Under the pieces are notes generated by a model that was not told the DNA's origin, searched no databases, and saw only the letters and a list, made by a program, of their open reading frames with translations. Source: Microscilla marina ATCC 23134 (GTDB lineage Bacteria; Bacteroidota; Bacteroidia; Cytophagales; Microscillaceae). From it: a stretch of 64,000 bases of DNA. The translations under genes and the position numbers were made by a program. The stretch lies in contig NZ_AAWS01000018.1 in assembly GCF_000169175.1 (NCBI RefSeq), positions 62,001 to 126,000 of the forward strand, in the 5' to 3' direction. The first letter of the stretch is position 1; the number at the start of each line of letters is the position of its first letter. Below, in pieces: positions 55,201-63,357 of the stretch.

Positions 55201-57135
55201 GCTTTCAAAAAGATCAAAGAAATGTTGCCCAAGGCATTGGGTGGGGGCAACAAAAACATTGACTCGAAGGCGGTGATAGACCCTACCCTGAAGGTAGACC
55301 AAACCAGCGCCCCCGAAATACAAGCCCTGAAAAAAGCAGGCTGGGACACCGAAGCCCTGAACGCGGTGTATAGCCGGGCGGGCGAAAAACGGTTTTTGAA
55401 ACGAATGGATGCTTTTAACCAGGTAGACGCCCAAGAGCTCAAGGTACTAAAAAAGCTCTACCCCGAAGAAGACCTCCTCTATGCCTTGTATACCCACGGC
55501 AGCCTCAAAAAGGCACGCCAGGCACTGGATGCCCACTTTGGCTATGCCAATAGTGAAAGCCTGCTACAGAAGCTGAGGGCGGGCGAAGGGGTAGGCTATA
55601 GCCAGGATGTGGCGCCCAAAAAGAAAATATTTGACCAAAAGGTAAAAGATGAAGCCACCGCCAAAAAAACCTATGACGACCAAACCGAGGTAACCGACAA
55701 GGCGTTGATCTCGGAAGGTGAAATGGCGAAGGCGTTTGAACAAGCCGAGGCGGTACTGAGCCAGGCACAAACCCGTAAAACCACCTTTGAAAACCTGAAA
55801 AAAGGCGAAGAAGAAAAAATTAGCCGCCTTGCCACCGAGGGCGATGCCTTGCGCAAGGGCAACGCTGACCTACAGGGCAAAAATACCGAAACCCTGCAGC
55901 AAGACCTCAAGAAATGGCAGGACGAACTGGGCGAAAAACAACGGGAGGTGGCGAAACAAAAGAAGGAGTTGGAAATTGAAAAAGACGTTTTTAAAAATTA
56001 CAAAAAAGAATTTAATGATAAATACCAAGACTTTGAAAAAACCGTAGAAGCCAAAAAGCTCAAAAAAATCAGCAAGGAACAAGGTAAGTTTGCCAAAAAA
56101 ATGCGGGACAAAAAAGGACGGTTTAAAAACAGCTTGCGCCTCAAGAAAAAATACGCCAAAACCGTGAAGCGCCTGGAGCGGGAAGCCCAAAACGCCCTGG
56201 ACAGGTTTAGGTACGACAAACGCACCAAAAAGAAGTTTGACAACTATGTTGCATATCAAGAGAAGGTATTTGCGAAAAAAGCAGGTGAAATAAAACAATT
56301 GGAAGATGTCATTATTCCTGGTTTGAAAAAAAACCTTGCTGGTGGAAAAAGTCTAGTCGCCACCAACCAACGCCTGGCAAAACACCAAGAGTCGTTGGCA
56401 ACCTACAAAGGCGAATTGCAAGGAAGCAAAACCGACGTAAAAAACGCTGAACTTGCCCTGCAACAAGCCAAAAAAGACTGGCAGCTCGCCCAGGACAATC
56501 TCAAGACCGCCCAAGTGCTCAAGGGCCGCCACGAAAAAGCCTGGAAACAAGCCCAACTAGACCGGGTAAACGCCGAAACCCTGTACAAAATGCGGATAAG
56601 GCAATACCGCCAGCTCAAAACCGCCGCCAACCAAGCCAGTAAGAAGGTGGCACGCCGCCGTTGGTTGATGGAGGGCATCAAACAACGCTACCATTGGCAA
56701 TACCAATTGGCGGTGTTGTTGCGCCAAGGCTTGGCAAAGCCACCCTTGCGCTACGGACAACCCGGCTACCTCGACCAATGGAAGGGGATATGGAGCATAG
56801 CCAAAACCCTGGTGGGCATGGTGCCGGGGCAAGTGGGCGACTACCCCCTAGAGGTACAGGCAACGATCAAGGCGTATAAAAAAGAACTGGACGCTACCTT
56901 GCTATTGGCAAGGCAGGGCCTGGCGGCTTATTTTAGGGAGTATACGGTAGAGCTTACCCAAAAAGCCGCCACCCCCGCTGAAGCGTTTGCTATAGTAGCC
57001 CAACACCTGCAAAGTCTGGAAAAAGTGACCGATGATTTTCCTAAAGACGCCCTGCAAACGTTGGTAAGTCAACTCATTGCCCTGCAAAAAGACATTGTGG
57101 AGGCAGAAAAAGCCTTGTTAACTCCAAAGAAATAG
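52297..57135 (+). CDS. Giant protein with hydrophobic centre and coiled coil
   Basis: The 1612-residue protein has no signal peptide. Residues 1-470 are mixed beta/helical and rich in aromatic residues. Residues 470-770 are mainly helical with basic patches. From about 774 to 870 there are hydrophobic stretches (A-M-W-V-G-L-I-L-L-A-A-G-V-I-F-F; T-L-A-T-L-A-G-G-T-G-A-A-L-M-L), and again near 902-950; they could form a pore or membrane hairpins. From about 1108 to 1420 a highly charged coiled coil follows (K-K, E-E and R-rich), then a C-terminal helical domain. I recognise no named family. Its divergent ATPase partner and four TPR genes suggest a cell-envelope machine or an effector. The ATG at 52297 (MDDEELLQLLLQQQQG) is used; the longer frame starts with GTG. 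Confidence 0.72.
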   Translation: MDDEELLQLLLQQQQGTDTVDNKEGAHQQRWKNLLQEQQIPTLSRDSFTWTIDADGDQQEKELQLKFDRSDGLVLLTATYRPQRTDKTPESKPIGFFQVKKPELFYVWHEISSNGMEPYQLFFSLDSFERAFLDGYAKLPLHIRAALIKEINENRHENLFEEVVDHFESDDQYIVGHDNHWSKELITPLNLAKASEQDVLEIKPVKTGDTITYVFSKDEKVIGSFSVLNEESQEPLLTKGNYSKKDKDGKIDPVAEKEAEAADLKFGTFTIPVKAGDGNHSGDHDYQLLFVPGEHPQTAKVYVSADGRLSWPGAFTIPMPYSNQRDIAYTPVVASDHLDIYFHPPGLLPVISNTKPDLSLRIQKMSSDLEQFQEYVYIEKHRVEALHIYTKAGHRTYPLYYRNGMLQTRKANPTDDAFQKAAVKHARKNLTTPTNEQSLKQTKEALAMQEEAMVQQIWLNQMPSFKLAEYTYVDLDKDPKEYYQQYLSTMVLLRTVAPLLSTIKETKALPTDPFDVFQLKMAAEQVNTLSTWIDQAHTALISPEIRDKVPNMRNVKLGKPLHEVLDSEDVTALAGLNIDAIAEGYRSSMLYIGKQWMKRALKPDENRKVKDAQKKGIDEIGNRRKNFHDFAKEKGLAENQEIIKVPAFFYLKTDWYAKEREKMSKPAQQYLDTHQTPALEVPIHVYKQVNKNDNTCTWHVVSTFSRTMDTHYYKSLELKTAEDQKTYADFPPIALFELLNNDDHLPPGWLIYNLPDGSQATPIEITTHVDAEDIAMWVGLILLAAGVIFFTGGWGSALVVGGLEFSAASAAFTLATLAGGTGAALMLHRKGENGTLTQEEKVFAWLDIASALLAGPLFLAGAAVKGARATQMLHNAANYNNITQSFQRMGGVYCATIKLGDLAIDSTVMIMLAPKALEQISDIMAGPGSTGEKTVALAKVLPLLALQYGLFLGTFKGRAKEIGNDASPAFKKIKEMLPKALGGGNKNIDSKAVIDPTLKVDQTSAPEIQALKKAGWDTEALNAVYSRAGEKRFLKRMDAFNQVDAQELKVLKKLYPEEDLLYALYTHGSLKKARQALDAHFGYANSESLLQKLRAGEGVGYSQDVAPKKKIFDQKVKDEATAKKTYDDQTEVTDKALISEGEMAKAFEQAEAVLSQAQTRKTTFENLKKGEEEKISRLATEGDALRKGNADLQGKNTETLQQDLKKWQDELGEKQREVAKQKKELEIEKDVFKNYKKEFNDKYQDFEKTVEAKKLKKISKEQGKFAKKMRDKKGRFKNSLRLKKKYAKTVKRLEREAQNALDRFRYDKRTKKKFDNYVAYQEKVFAKKAGEIKQLEDVIIPGLKKNLAGGKSLVATNQRLAKHQESLATYKGELQGSKTDVKNAELALQQAKKDWQLAQDNLKTAQVLKGRHEKAWKQAQLDRVNAETLYKMRIRQYRQLKTAANQASKKVARRRWLMEGIKQRYHWQYQLAVLLRQGLAKPPLRYGQPGYLDQWKGIWSIAKTLVGMVPGQVGDYPLEVQATIKAYKKELDATLLLARQGLAAYFREYTVELTQKAATPAEAFAIVAQHLQSLEKVTDDFPKDALQTLVSQLIALQKDIVEAEKALLTPKK

Positions 57136-57137
57136 CC

Positions 57138-58253
57138 ATGAAAAGATTGATCATTAGCGTAGCGTTATTTTTTCACTGCATTGTTACTTTTGCTCAAACC
57201 CAAGACCTTATGTCATTATCAACTATAGCCGATAGCCTCTATTCAGCCAAAAACTACAAGGCTACCCTAAAAATAGTAGATAAAATACTGGCAAAGGACG
57301 CCCACAACTATGAGGCTTACATCACCCGTTCGTTGGTGTATAACGACTTGGGAAACGATGCCAAAGAAGAAGAAGCCCTGAAAAAAGCGGTAGAAGTAGC
57401 GCCAAAAGAACTGGAAGTATACCAACGTTATGGTGGTTTTTTATCAGGAAGCAAACGTTTGCCTGATGCTCGTGACATATACCTCCAAGGAATACAACAT
57501 TTGCCTGATAACGCCAATTTGTATGCCGATTTAGCGAGTGTTTATAAGCGAATGAATGATGATAAAAAAGCATTAGAAATGGTAAACAAAGCCATTATCT
57601 TAGATGCTAAAATACCTCGTTATTACTTTTTGCGTGCGTATATTTTTTCGAGTTTAAATAACAACGAGCTTGCTTTGAAAAGCTACACCCAATCGCTTGA
57701 ACTAGATTCTGATCCATTGACCTACAGCGCCCGCGCAGATTTAAAACTGAAAATGAAGGACTACCAAGGTGCTTTGGCTGACTACACTAAAGCAGAGGAG
57801 TTAGACAGTGTAACCTACAAAGGGGCCATTGAGGAGTGTAAACGAAAAATAGGGACAGCTTATGCTTATGATTATGATGTCTGGAAAGAAAAAGATTTGG
57901 CAAAAGCATTGGGGTACGCTAGAGAAGCTTTAAAGTGGCCTTTGTCTAAAGAGCTACGGGCTTGGATGGATTCTGCCATTAAATGGGGTACCAAAGAGTT
58001 AATAGAACGCGAACAAGCTGCTAAAGACGCCATTATCAATAAAAAGCTTTTGACCGAAGCCGAGATATTTCGTCAGCGGGGCATTGCCCTCATCAAGGCA
58101 AAAAAATACCAGGAAGCCGCCCAGGTACTAGAGAAGGGCATGATGGTTTTGATTAAATCGGCGGAACTTGCCATACACCCTTTGTACAATAAAATTTACC
58201 TACTACGCAAAGATTGTTTGGCGGCGGTAGAAGAGGCAAAGAAGAAGAATTAA
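57138..58253 (+). CDS. TPR-repeat exported protein, mosaic copy 1
   Basis: The 371-residue protein begins with a signal peptide (MKRLIISVALFFHCIVTFAQ), so it works in the periplasm or outside. Tetratricopeptide-like helix pairs follow throughout, with A-L-K-K-A-V-E-V-A-P-K-E and D-Y-Q-G-A-L-A-D-Y-T-K-A-E-E-L as clear units. The stop codon of the giant gene lies 2 bp upstream of the ATG, so the genes are in one operon. The N-terminal third (about residues 1-120) is nearly identical in DNA to that of copy 4. The middle, about 120-190, is its own, and the end resembles all copies. In this copy the W-K-E-K-D-L-A-K-A-L segment also differs a little from the others. Confidence 0.85.
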   Translation: MKRLIISVALFFHCIVTFAQTQDLMSLSTIADSLYSAKNYKATLKIVDKILAKDAHNYEAYITRSLVYNDLGNDAKEEEALKKAVEVAPKELEVYQRYGGFLSGSKRLPDARDIYLQGIQHLPDNANLYADLASVYKRMNDDKKALEMVNKAIILDAKIPRYYFLRAYIFSSLNNNELALKSYTQSLELDSDPLTYSARADLKLKMKDYQGALADYTKAEELDSVTYKGAIEECKRKIGTAYAYDYDVWKEKDLAKALGYAREALKWPLSKELRAWMDSAIKWGTKELIEREQAAKDAIINKKLLTEAEIFRQRGIALIKAKKYQEAAQVLEKGMMVLIKSAELAIHPLYNKIYLLRKDCLAAVEEAKKKN

Positions 58254-58276
58254 ACAAAAAGTTTTAGTATATTTGC

Positions 58277-58309
58277 AAGCCTTGTTCCAGATTGGGGCAG
58301 GGCTTTTTT
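58277..58309 (+). terminator. Terminator of TPR copy 1
   Basis: A 12-bp stem, AAGCCTTGTTCC/GGGGCAGGGCTT with several G-U pairs and loop AGATT, is followed by T6. The same structure recurs behind each TPR copy. Confidence 0.88.
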
Positions 58310-58371
58310 ACTGCCTTGGGTCAATGGTGGGTCGCCCACAAAAGCCTTGTTAACTCCTCAAAAATAGCCAC

Positions 58372-59481
58372 ATGAGATTTTTATTTTATAGCATATTATT
58401 GATTGTTAGCCCTTTATTTACATTTGCCCAAATGACCCCTTTAGAAAAAGCCGAAACTTATTACAATGCCGACAAATACCGCCAGGCAATTCGCGTATTG
58501 ACCCAATTGGTAAAAACCAGCCCGGCAAACCACGAAGCGTATTTGTTGTTGGGAGCCTCTTATTGGTACGGTAACAATGAACTCATCAAGGCAGAACAAG
58601 CCTTTAAGCAAGCCTTGCGGGTGGCACCCAAAGAACAAATGGTATACGACCGTTACGGCGATTTTCTAGCCACTAACAAACGCTTGGCAGATGCCCAAAA
58701 ACTGTACGAAGAAGGAGTCAAAAATATGCCACAGGCTGATCGTATGTATTTTCATTTGGGGGTGGTACTACATGAGCAAAAAAAACATAATGATGCATTA
58801 GAGCCCTTAAATCAGGCAATATCTCTGAATCCGAATAAAGCAGTGTATCACTACTTCAAAGGGAGGTGTTACGAAGAGTTGAAGCTTTATTCTCAGGCAC
58901 TTCAAAGTTTTGATCAGTATGTTAAGCTAGAAAGTGATAAGGCTGATAACTATATAACCCGTGGTCGTTTAAAACTAGAAATGAAAGATTACCAAGGCGC
59001 TTTGGCTGATCATACCAAGGCAGAGGAGTTGGACAGTGTAGCACACAACGGGGCAGTAGAACAGTGCAAACATGCCATAGAGTGGGATTATTACACTGCC
59101 TATAGAAAATGGGAAAAGAAAGACTTGGCAAAGGCATTGGTTTATGCCAGAGAAGGTTTAAAATGGGCTCGCTCTCCTGAGGATATTGCCCGTTATAAAC
59201 GATGGATTGTCAAAGGGGAAAAAGAATTGGCAGCGCGTGAACAAGCCGCCAAAGATGCCATTATCAATAAAAAGCTTTTGACCGAAGCCGAAATATTTCG
59301 TCAGCGGGGCATTGCTTTGATCAAGGCAAAAAAATACCAGGAAGCCGCCTATGTACTAGAGAAGGGCTTGATGGTTTTGATTAAATCGGCGGAGCTTGCT
59401 CTGAGCCCTTTGTACGATAAAATTTACCAACTGCGTAAAGATTGTTTGGCAGCAGTAGAAGAGGCGAAGAAGAAAAATTAA
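58372..59481 (+). CDS. TPR-repeat exported protein, mosaic copy 2
   Basis: The 369-residue protein has the signal peptide MRFLFYSILLIVSPLFTFAQ. Its N-terminal third (M-T-P-L-E-K-A-E-T-Y-Y-N-A-D-K, then A-E-Q-A-F-K-Q-A-L-R-V-A-P-K-E) is nearly the same as in copy 3 and clearly different from copies 1 and 4. The middle (about 125-195) is unique. The C-terminal part, from M-K-D-Y-Q-G-A-L-A-D to the end, is shared with all, including the W-A-R-S-P-E-D-I-A-R-Y-K-R-W block of copies 3 and 4. TPR helix pairs continue throughout. It is exported and probably binds another protein; the different middle may set specificity. Confidence 0.85.
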   Translation: MRFLFYSILLIVSPLFTFAQMTPLEKAETYYNADKYRQAIRVLTQLVKTSPANHEAYLLLGASYWYGNNELIKAEQAFKQALRVAPKEQMVYDRYGDFLATNKRLADAQKLYEEGVKNMPQADRMYFHLGVVLHEQKKHNDALEPLNQAISLNPNKAVYHYFKGRCYEELKLYSQALQSFDQYVKLESDKADNYITRGRLKLEMKDYQGALADHTKAEELDSVAHNGAVEQCKHAIEWDYYTAYRKWEKKDLAKALVYAREGLKWARSPEDIARYKRWIVKGEKELAAREQAAKDAIINKKLLTEAEIFRQRGIALIKAKKYQEAAYVLEKGLMVLIKSAELALSPLYDKIYQLRKDCLAAVEEAKKKN

Positions 59482-59504
59482 ACAAAAAGTTTTAGTATAT
59501 TTGC

Positions 59505-59537
59505 AAGCCTTGTTCCAGATTGGGGCAGGGCTTTTTT
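59505..59537 (+). terminator. Terminator of TPR copy 2
   Basis: Same stem and loop as at 58277 with T6; preceded by the conserved AACAAAAAGTTTTAGTATAT. Confidence 0.88.
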
Positions 59538-59597
59538 ACTGCCCTGAGTCAATGGTGGGTTGCCCACAAAAGCCTTGTTAACTCCTAAAAAATAGCC

Positions 59598-60704
59598 ATG
59601 AAAAGATTGATCATTAGCATATTATTGATTGGTAGTCCTTTATTTACATTTGCCCAAATGACCCCTTTAGAAAAAGCCGAAACTTATTACAATGCCGACA
59701 AATATCCCCAGGCAATCAGGGTGTTGACCCAATTGGTAAAAACCAGCCCGACAAACCACGAAGCGTATTTGTTGTTGGGAGCCTCTTATTGGTATGGTAA
59801 CAATGAACTCATCAAGGCAGAACAAGCCTTTAAGCAAGCCTTGCGGGTGGCACCCAAAGAACGAATGGTATACGATCGTTACGGCGATTTTCTAGCCACT
59901 AACAAACGCTTGGCAGATGCCCAAAAACTGTATGAAACAGGGATCAAGCACTTGCCACAAGCGGGTTATATGTATTATCATTTAGCGTATGTATCAAAAC
60001 TCAGGGGAGATACAGTTGGTTCGTTAAAAGCGGTTACAGAAGCAATAAAAAGAGACGCCAATAACTCTTATTATTATTCACTCCGGGGCTCTACGTTCTT
60101 TGGAATAAATAAATTGCAAGAAGCTTTGGGAGATTATAACAAGATGGTTGGATTAAATCCAACTGCTTGGAACTATAGTACACGTGCAGATTTGAGGCTT
60201 AAAATGAAAGACTACCAAGGCGCTTTGGCTGACTATACCAAGGCGGAGGAGTTAGACAGTGTAAGATACAAGGGGGCAGTAGAACAGTGCAAACATGCCA
60301 TAGAGTGGGACCATTACACTGCTTATAGAAAATGGGAAGAAAAAGACTTGGCAAAGGCATTGGGTTATGCCAGAGAAGGGTTAAAGTGGGCTCGCTCTCC
60401 TGAGGATATTGCCCGTTATAAACGATGGATTGTCAAAGGGGAAAAAGAATTAGCAGCGCGTGCACAAGCCGCCAAAGACGCGATTGTCTATAAAAAACAT
60501 TTGACCGAGGCAGAGTTATTTCATCAGCGGGGCATTGCCCTCATCAAAGCAAAAAAATACCAGGAAGCCGCCCAGGTACTAGAGAAGGGGTTGATGATTT
60601 TGATTACATCGGCTGAGCTTGCCCTGAATCCTTTGTACAAGAAAATTTACCGACTGCGTAAAGATTGTTTGGCGGCAGTGGCTGATCAGAAGAAGAAGGA
60701 GTAA
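59598..60704 (+). CDS. TPR-repeat exported protein, mosaic copy 3
   Basis: The 368-residue protein has the signal peptide MKRLIISILLIGSPLFTFAQ. The first 8 residues match copies 1 and 4, but the sequence from there to about residue 120 matches copy 2, so a crossover lies inside the signal peptide. The middle segment is unique, with its own TPR pair (S-L-K-A-V-T-E-A-I-K-R-D-A-N). The C-terminal part is shared (M-K-D-Y-Q-G-A-L-A-D). It ends at Q-K-K-K-E where copies 1 and 2 end E-A-K-K-K-N. It is a separate unit with its own leader and terminator. Confidence 0.85.
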   Translation: MKRLIISILLIGSPLFTFAQMTPLEKAETYYNADKYPQAIRVLTQLVKTSPTNHEAYLLLGASYWYGNNELIKAEQAFKQALRVAPKERMVYDRYGDFLATNKRLADAQKLYETGIKHLPQAGYMYYHLAYVSKLRGDTVGSLKAVTEAIKRDANNSYYYSLRGSTFFGINKLQEALGDYNKMVGLNPTAWNYSTRADLRLKMKDYQGALADYTKAEELDSVRYKGAVEQCKHAIEWDHYTAYRKWEEKDLAKALGYAREGLKWARSPEDIARYKRWIVKGEKELAARAQAAKDAIVYKKHLTEAELFHQRGIALIKAKKYQEAAQVLEKGLMILITSAELALNPLYKKIYRLRKDCLAAVADQKKKE

Positions 60705-60737
60705 AAAAGGTTAAACAAAAAGTTTTAGTATATTCGC

Positions 60738-60771
60738 AAGCCTTGTTCCAGATTGGGGCAGGGCTTTTTTT
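60738..60771 (+). terminator. Terminator of TPR copy 3
   Basis: Same 12-bp stem with T8. The preceding TATATT word has a G-to-C change against copies 1 and 2 (ATTCG instead of TTTG). Confidence 0.88.
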
Positions 60772-60867
60772 CTTCTCAATGCTGGTTTTGCTATCAGGCA
60801 TTTTCACCAGATTCCTCGTATACTCGGAATGACCAGCAAAAGCCTTATTAACTCCTAAGAAATAGCC

Positions 60868-61979
60868 ATGAAAAGATTAATTGTCAGTGTAGTTTTATTT
60901 TTTCACTGCATTGTTACTTTTGCTCAAACCCAAGACCTTATGTCATTATCAACTATAGCCGATAGCCTCTATTCAGCCAAAAACTACAAGGCTACCCTAA
61001 AAATAGTAGATAAAATACTGGCAAAGGACGCCCACAACTATGAGGCTTACATCACCCGTTCGTTGGTGTATAACGACTTGGGCAACGATGCCAAAGAAGA
61101 AGCAGCCCTGAAAAAAGCGGTAGAAGTAGCGCCAAAAGAACTGGAAGTATACCAACGTTATGGTGGTTTTTTATCAGGAAGCAAACGTTTGCCTGATGCT
61201 CGTGACATATACCTCCAAGGAATACAACATTTGCCTGATAATGCAGACTTATATTACCTGCTGTCTAGAGTGTATAAGCAAATGAATGAGCGCACAAAAG
61301 CGTTAACTACAATTAATCAAGCCATTGCTCTAGATTCTACGGTATATGAATATTATTTTCGACGTGCCTATATTTTGTCAGCCTTAAGTAAAAATAAAAG
61401 TGCATTAAATGATTATAAAAAAGCACTTGAGTTAAAAAATGATGCTTCAATCTATAACGCCCGCGCAGATTTAAAACTGAAAATGAAAGACTACCAAGGT
61501 GCCTTGGCTGACTATACCAAGGCAGAGGAGTTGGACAGTGTAACATACAAAGGGGCAGTAGAACAGTGCAAACATGACATAGAGTGGGATTATTACACTG
61601 CTTATAGAAAGTGGGAAGAGAAAGACTTGGCAAAGGCATTGGGTTATGCCAGAGAAGGGTTAAAGTGGGCTCGCTCTCCTGAGGATATTGCCCGTTATAA
61701 ACGATGGATTGTCAAAGGGGAAAAAGAATTGGCAGCGCGTGAACAAGCCGCCAAAGATGCGATTATCTATAAAAAACATTTGACCGAGGCAGAGTTATTT
61801 CATCAGCGGGGCATTGCCCTCATCAAGGCAAAAAAATACCAGGAAGCTGCGCGTATACTAGAGAGGGGTTGATGACTTTACTTAACCCGCCTGAGCTTGC
61901 CCTGAATCCTTTGTACGATAAAATTTACCAACTGCGTAAAGATTGTTTGGCGGCAGTGGCTGACCAGAAGAAGAAGTAA
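60868..61979 (+). pseudogene. TPR-repeat exported protein, mosaic copy 4, frameshifted
   Basis: The reading frame from 60868 stops at 61872 (334 residues). The other copies read E-K-G-L-M at this place; here one base is missing in the A/G tract around 61863-61868, giving E-R-G-stop. In the next frame the usual ending continues (L-M-T-L-L-N-P-P-E-L-A-L, then Y-D-K-I-Y-Q-L-R-K-D-C-L-A-A-V) to a stop at 61979. The signal peptide (MKRLIVSVVLFFHCIVTFAQ) and N-terminal third are nearly identical in DNA to copy 1. The middle is unique (K-N-K-S-A-L-N-D-Y-K-K-A). It may still make a protein shortened by about 36 residues. A sequencing error is possible, as is decay of the last copy. Confidence 0.82.
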
Positions 61980-62013
61980 AAAAAGGTTAAACAAAAAGTT
62001 TTAGTATATTCGT

Positions 62014-62046
62014 AAGCCTTGTTCCAGATTGGGGCAGGGCTTTTTT
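62014..62046 (+). terminator. Terminator of TPR copy 4
   Basis: Same stem and T6 as the previous three; it lies 35 bp behind the out-of-frame stop codon. Confidence 0.88.
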
Positions 62047-62297
62047 CTGCTCAATACTGGTTTTGCTATCAGGCACTTTCACCAGATTCCTCGTATACTC
62101 GGAATGACCAGCAAAGCCTTGTTAACTCACGCTGTTTTAAGTGTTCCTTTAGGGCACTTGAACCTTATGGATAAAAATGCCACCAGATCTCTCCTGCCGT
62201 CGGGATGACACGGCGCTTCGGGTTTTGGGTTGTCATCTCGATTGGTGTTTCTTGGCTCCAGGAAATTAGGGCTCGGAATGACCAGCTTCACAAAAAC
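62047..62297. repeat. TCGGAATGACCAG repeats and orphan unit junction
   Basis: CACCAGATTCCTCGTATACT, CGGAATGACCAGC appears at about 62079-62112, exactly as before TPR copy 4 (60805-60837), and a looser version (CCGTCGGGATGACA ... CTCGGAATGACCAGC) at 62200-62285. At 62113 AAAGCCTTGTTAACTCA is the junction remnant with no gene behind it. This family of short words is widespread between genes in many genomes. Confidence 0.75.
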
Positions 62298-62882
62298 TTA
62301 GGTTTCGGAATACATCAGGTGTAGGTATTGGTCTTTGGTCAGGGGTTGGTCGTTAAAACGCATTGTCCAGGCGATGGCCTCAATAGCATCGTTGTTTTGG
62401 GCGGCCTCGTGGGGTACATACAAATAGTACAGCCTGTCGGTAGAGGGGCACTCACATTTGACAAAATAGATGGCTGGTTCGCGCCAGTGCCAAAACCCAT
62501 CTAACCCCAGCGTTTCAGAAGCTATCTTATACAAGGCGTAGGTGTCGGTGTAGCTATGTGTATAAGGCTTGAGGTCTTTTCCCCAGCGGGTTTGTGTTTT
62601 TTTTATACTTTGGCTGTCCAGCAAAGTAGCATCTAATTGTTGGGCGATTATTTCGGGGGCAAACCCACGCAGTACCACCATTCGCTGTTCTACATTGGCA
62701 AGCTTCAGGGCTTGCTTTACTTGTATAGGGGCTACGGTATCGTATTGCGTGGCCACTATTTGTTGGTTTTTGGCTTGCGAAAAAAAGCTCAAAACCTCTT
62801 CTTTAGGCCTGCCTTGTTGCTTGTAAATACTCATTACAATGTGCAAATCTTCAAACTTTACCCTATTTACATAATATGCCAT
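62298..62882 (-). CDS. Conserved-looking protein of unknown function
   Basis: The 194-residue protein has no signal peptide, no membrane helix and no motif I can name. It is mixed helical/beta and contains R-T-R-W-G-K-type and H-W-R-E-P-A-I-Y-F-V segments and a cysteine pair C-E-C. It is the only gene between the TPR array and the receiver gene, on the opposite strand to the array. Coding is likely from its normal codon use and length. Function unknown. Confidence 0.55.
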   Translation of the reverse strand: MAYYVNRVKFEDLHIVMSIYKQQGRPKEEVLSFFSQAKNQQIVATQYDTVAPIQVKQALKLANVEQRMVVLRGFAPEIIAQQLDATLLDSQSIKKTQTRWGKDLKPYTHSYTDTYALYKIASETLGLDGFWHWREPAIYFVKCECPSTDRLYYLYVPHEAAQNNDAIEAIAWTMRFNDQPLTKDQYLHLMYSET

Positions 62883-62964
62883 ACCTTAATTTCAAAATAA
62901 GAGTTTGTGGATAATGTTACGCTGTTTTGTTTAAGTAAAAGAGCCCAGGCTATATATGCCCAAT

Positions 62965-63357
62965 CTAAAGAATAGCGTTGGCCAGGGTTTTTTCATTGAC
63001 TGGCTTAGGCAAAAAACCAATCACAAAGTCAAGTTGAAGCACTTTACTCATTTGTTTTTCTGAGGTAGCCCCCGAAATAACCAATACCTTGGTTTGGGGA
63101 TGTTTGGGATGAAACCTTTTGGTGTACTCTTGTATAAAATCATTGCCATTGCCCAGGGGCATGTTCCAGTCAATGCTGATGAGTTCAGGAAAATCGTTTG
63201 AAAGGTCGCATTCTTCTAAATATTGCAAAGCAGTAATGCCACTCATTTTTAGCAAAATCTTATTGCATCCTGTAATTTTAGAAATGAGCTTGTAGTTGAG
63301 GTAGATAAATGTTTTATCATCGTCTACTACCAGTATATGTTGATATTTGGCAGTCAT
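62965..63357 (-). CDS. CheY-like response regulator receiver
   Basis: The 130-residue protein is a stand-alone receiver domain. The acidic pair D-D-D lies near residue 13, the phosphorylated aspartate in I-S-I-D-W-N-M-P-L (about residue 63), the switch serine in V-L-V-I-S-G-A and the conserved lysine in F-L-P-K-P-V. No output domain follows, so it would act through protein contact, like CheY or phosphorelay proteins. No histidine kinase is in the window. It lies 82 bp upstream of nothing on the same strand; its neighbour is the unknown protein at 62298. Confidence 0.92.
   Translation of the reverse strand: MTAKYQHILVVDDDKTFIYLNYKLISKITGCNKILLKMSGITALQYLEECDLSNDFPELISIDWNMPLGNGNDFIQEYTKRFHPKHPQTKVLVISGATSEKQMSKVLQLDFVIGFLPKPVNEKTLANAIL

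Larger units (their letters stand above)
58341..59568 (+). repeat. TPR duplication unit 2
   Basis: This unit begins with AAAGCCTTGTTAACTCCT, the remnant of the giant gene's 3' end, and contains TPR copy 2 and its terminator. Equivalent junctions are at 57109 (the giant gene itself), 59569, 60839 and, alone, 62113. Unit lengths are 1232, 1228, 1270 and 1274 bp. Confidence 0.85.

Noticed and set aside
49066-57135. Full contractile injection system locus
   Set aside because: Only the ATPase is suggestive; no sheath, tube, spike or baseplate gene can be seen in the window.
58268-58275. TATATTTG before the TPR copy 1 terminator as a promoter
   Set aside because: It sits directly before a strong terminator and is changed in copies 3 and 4, so it is unlikely to drive the next gene.
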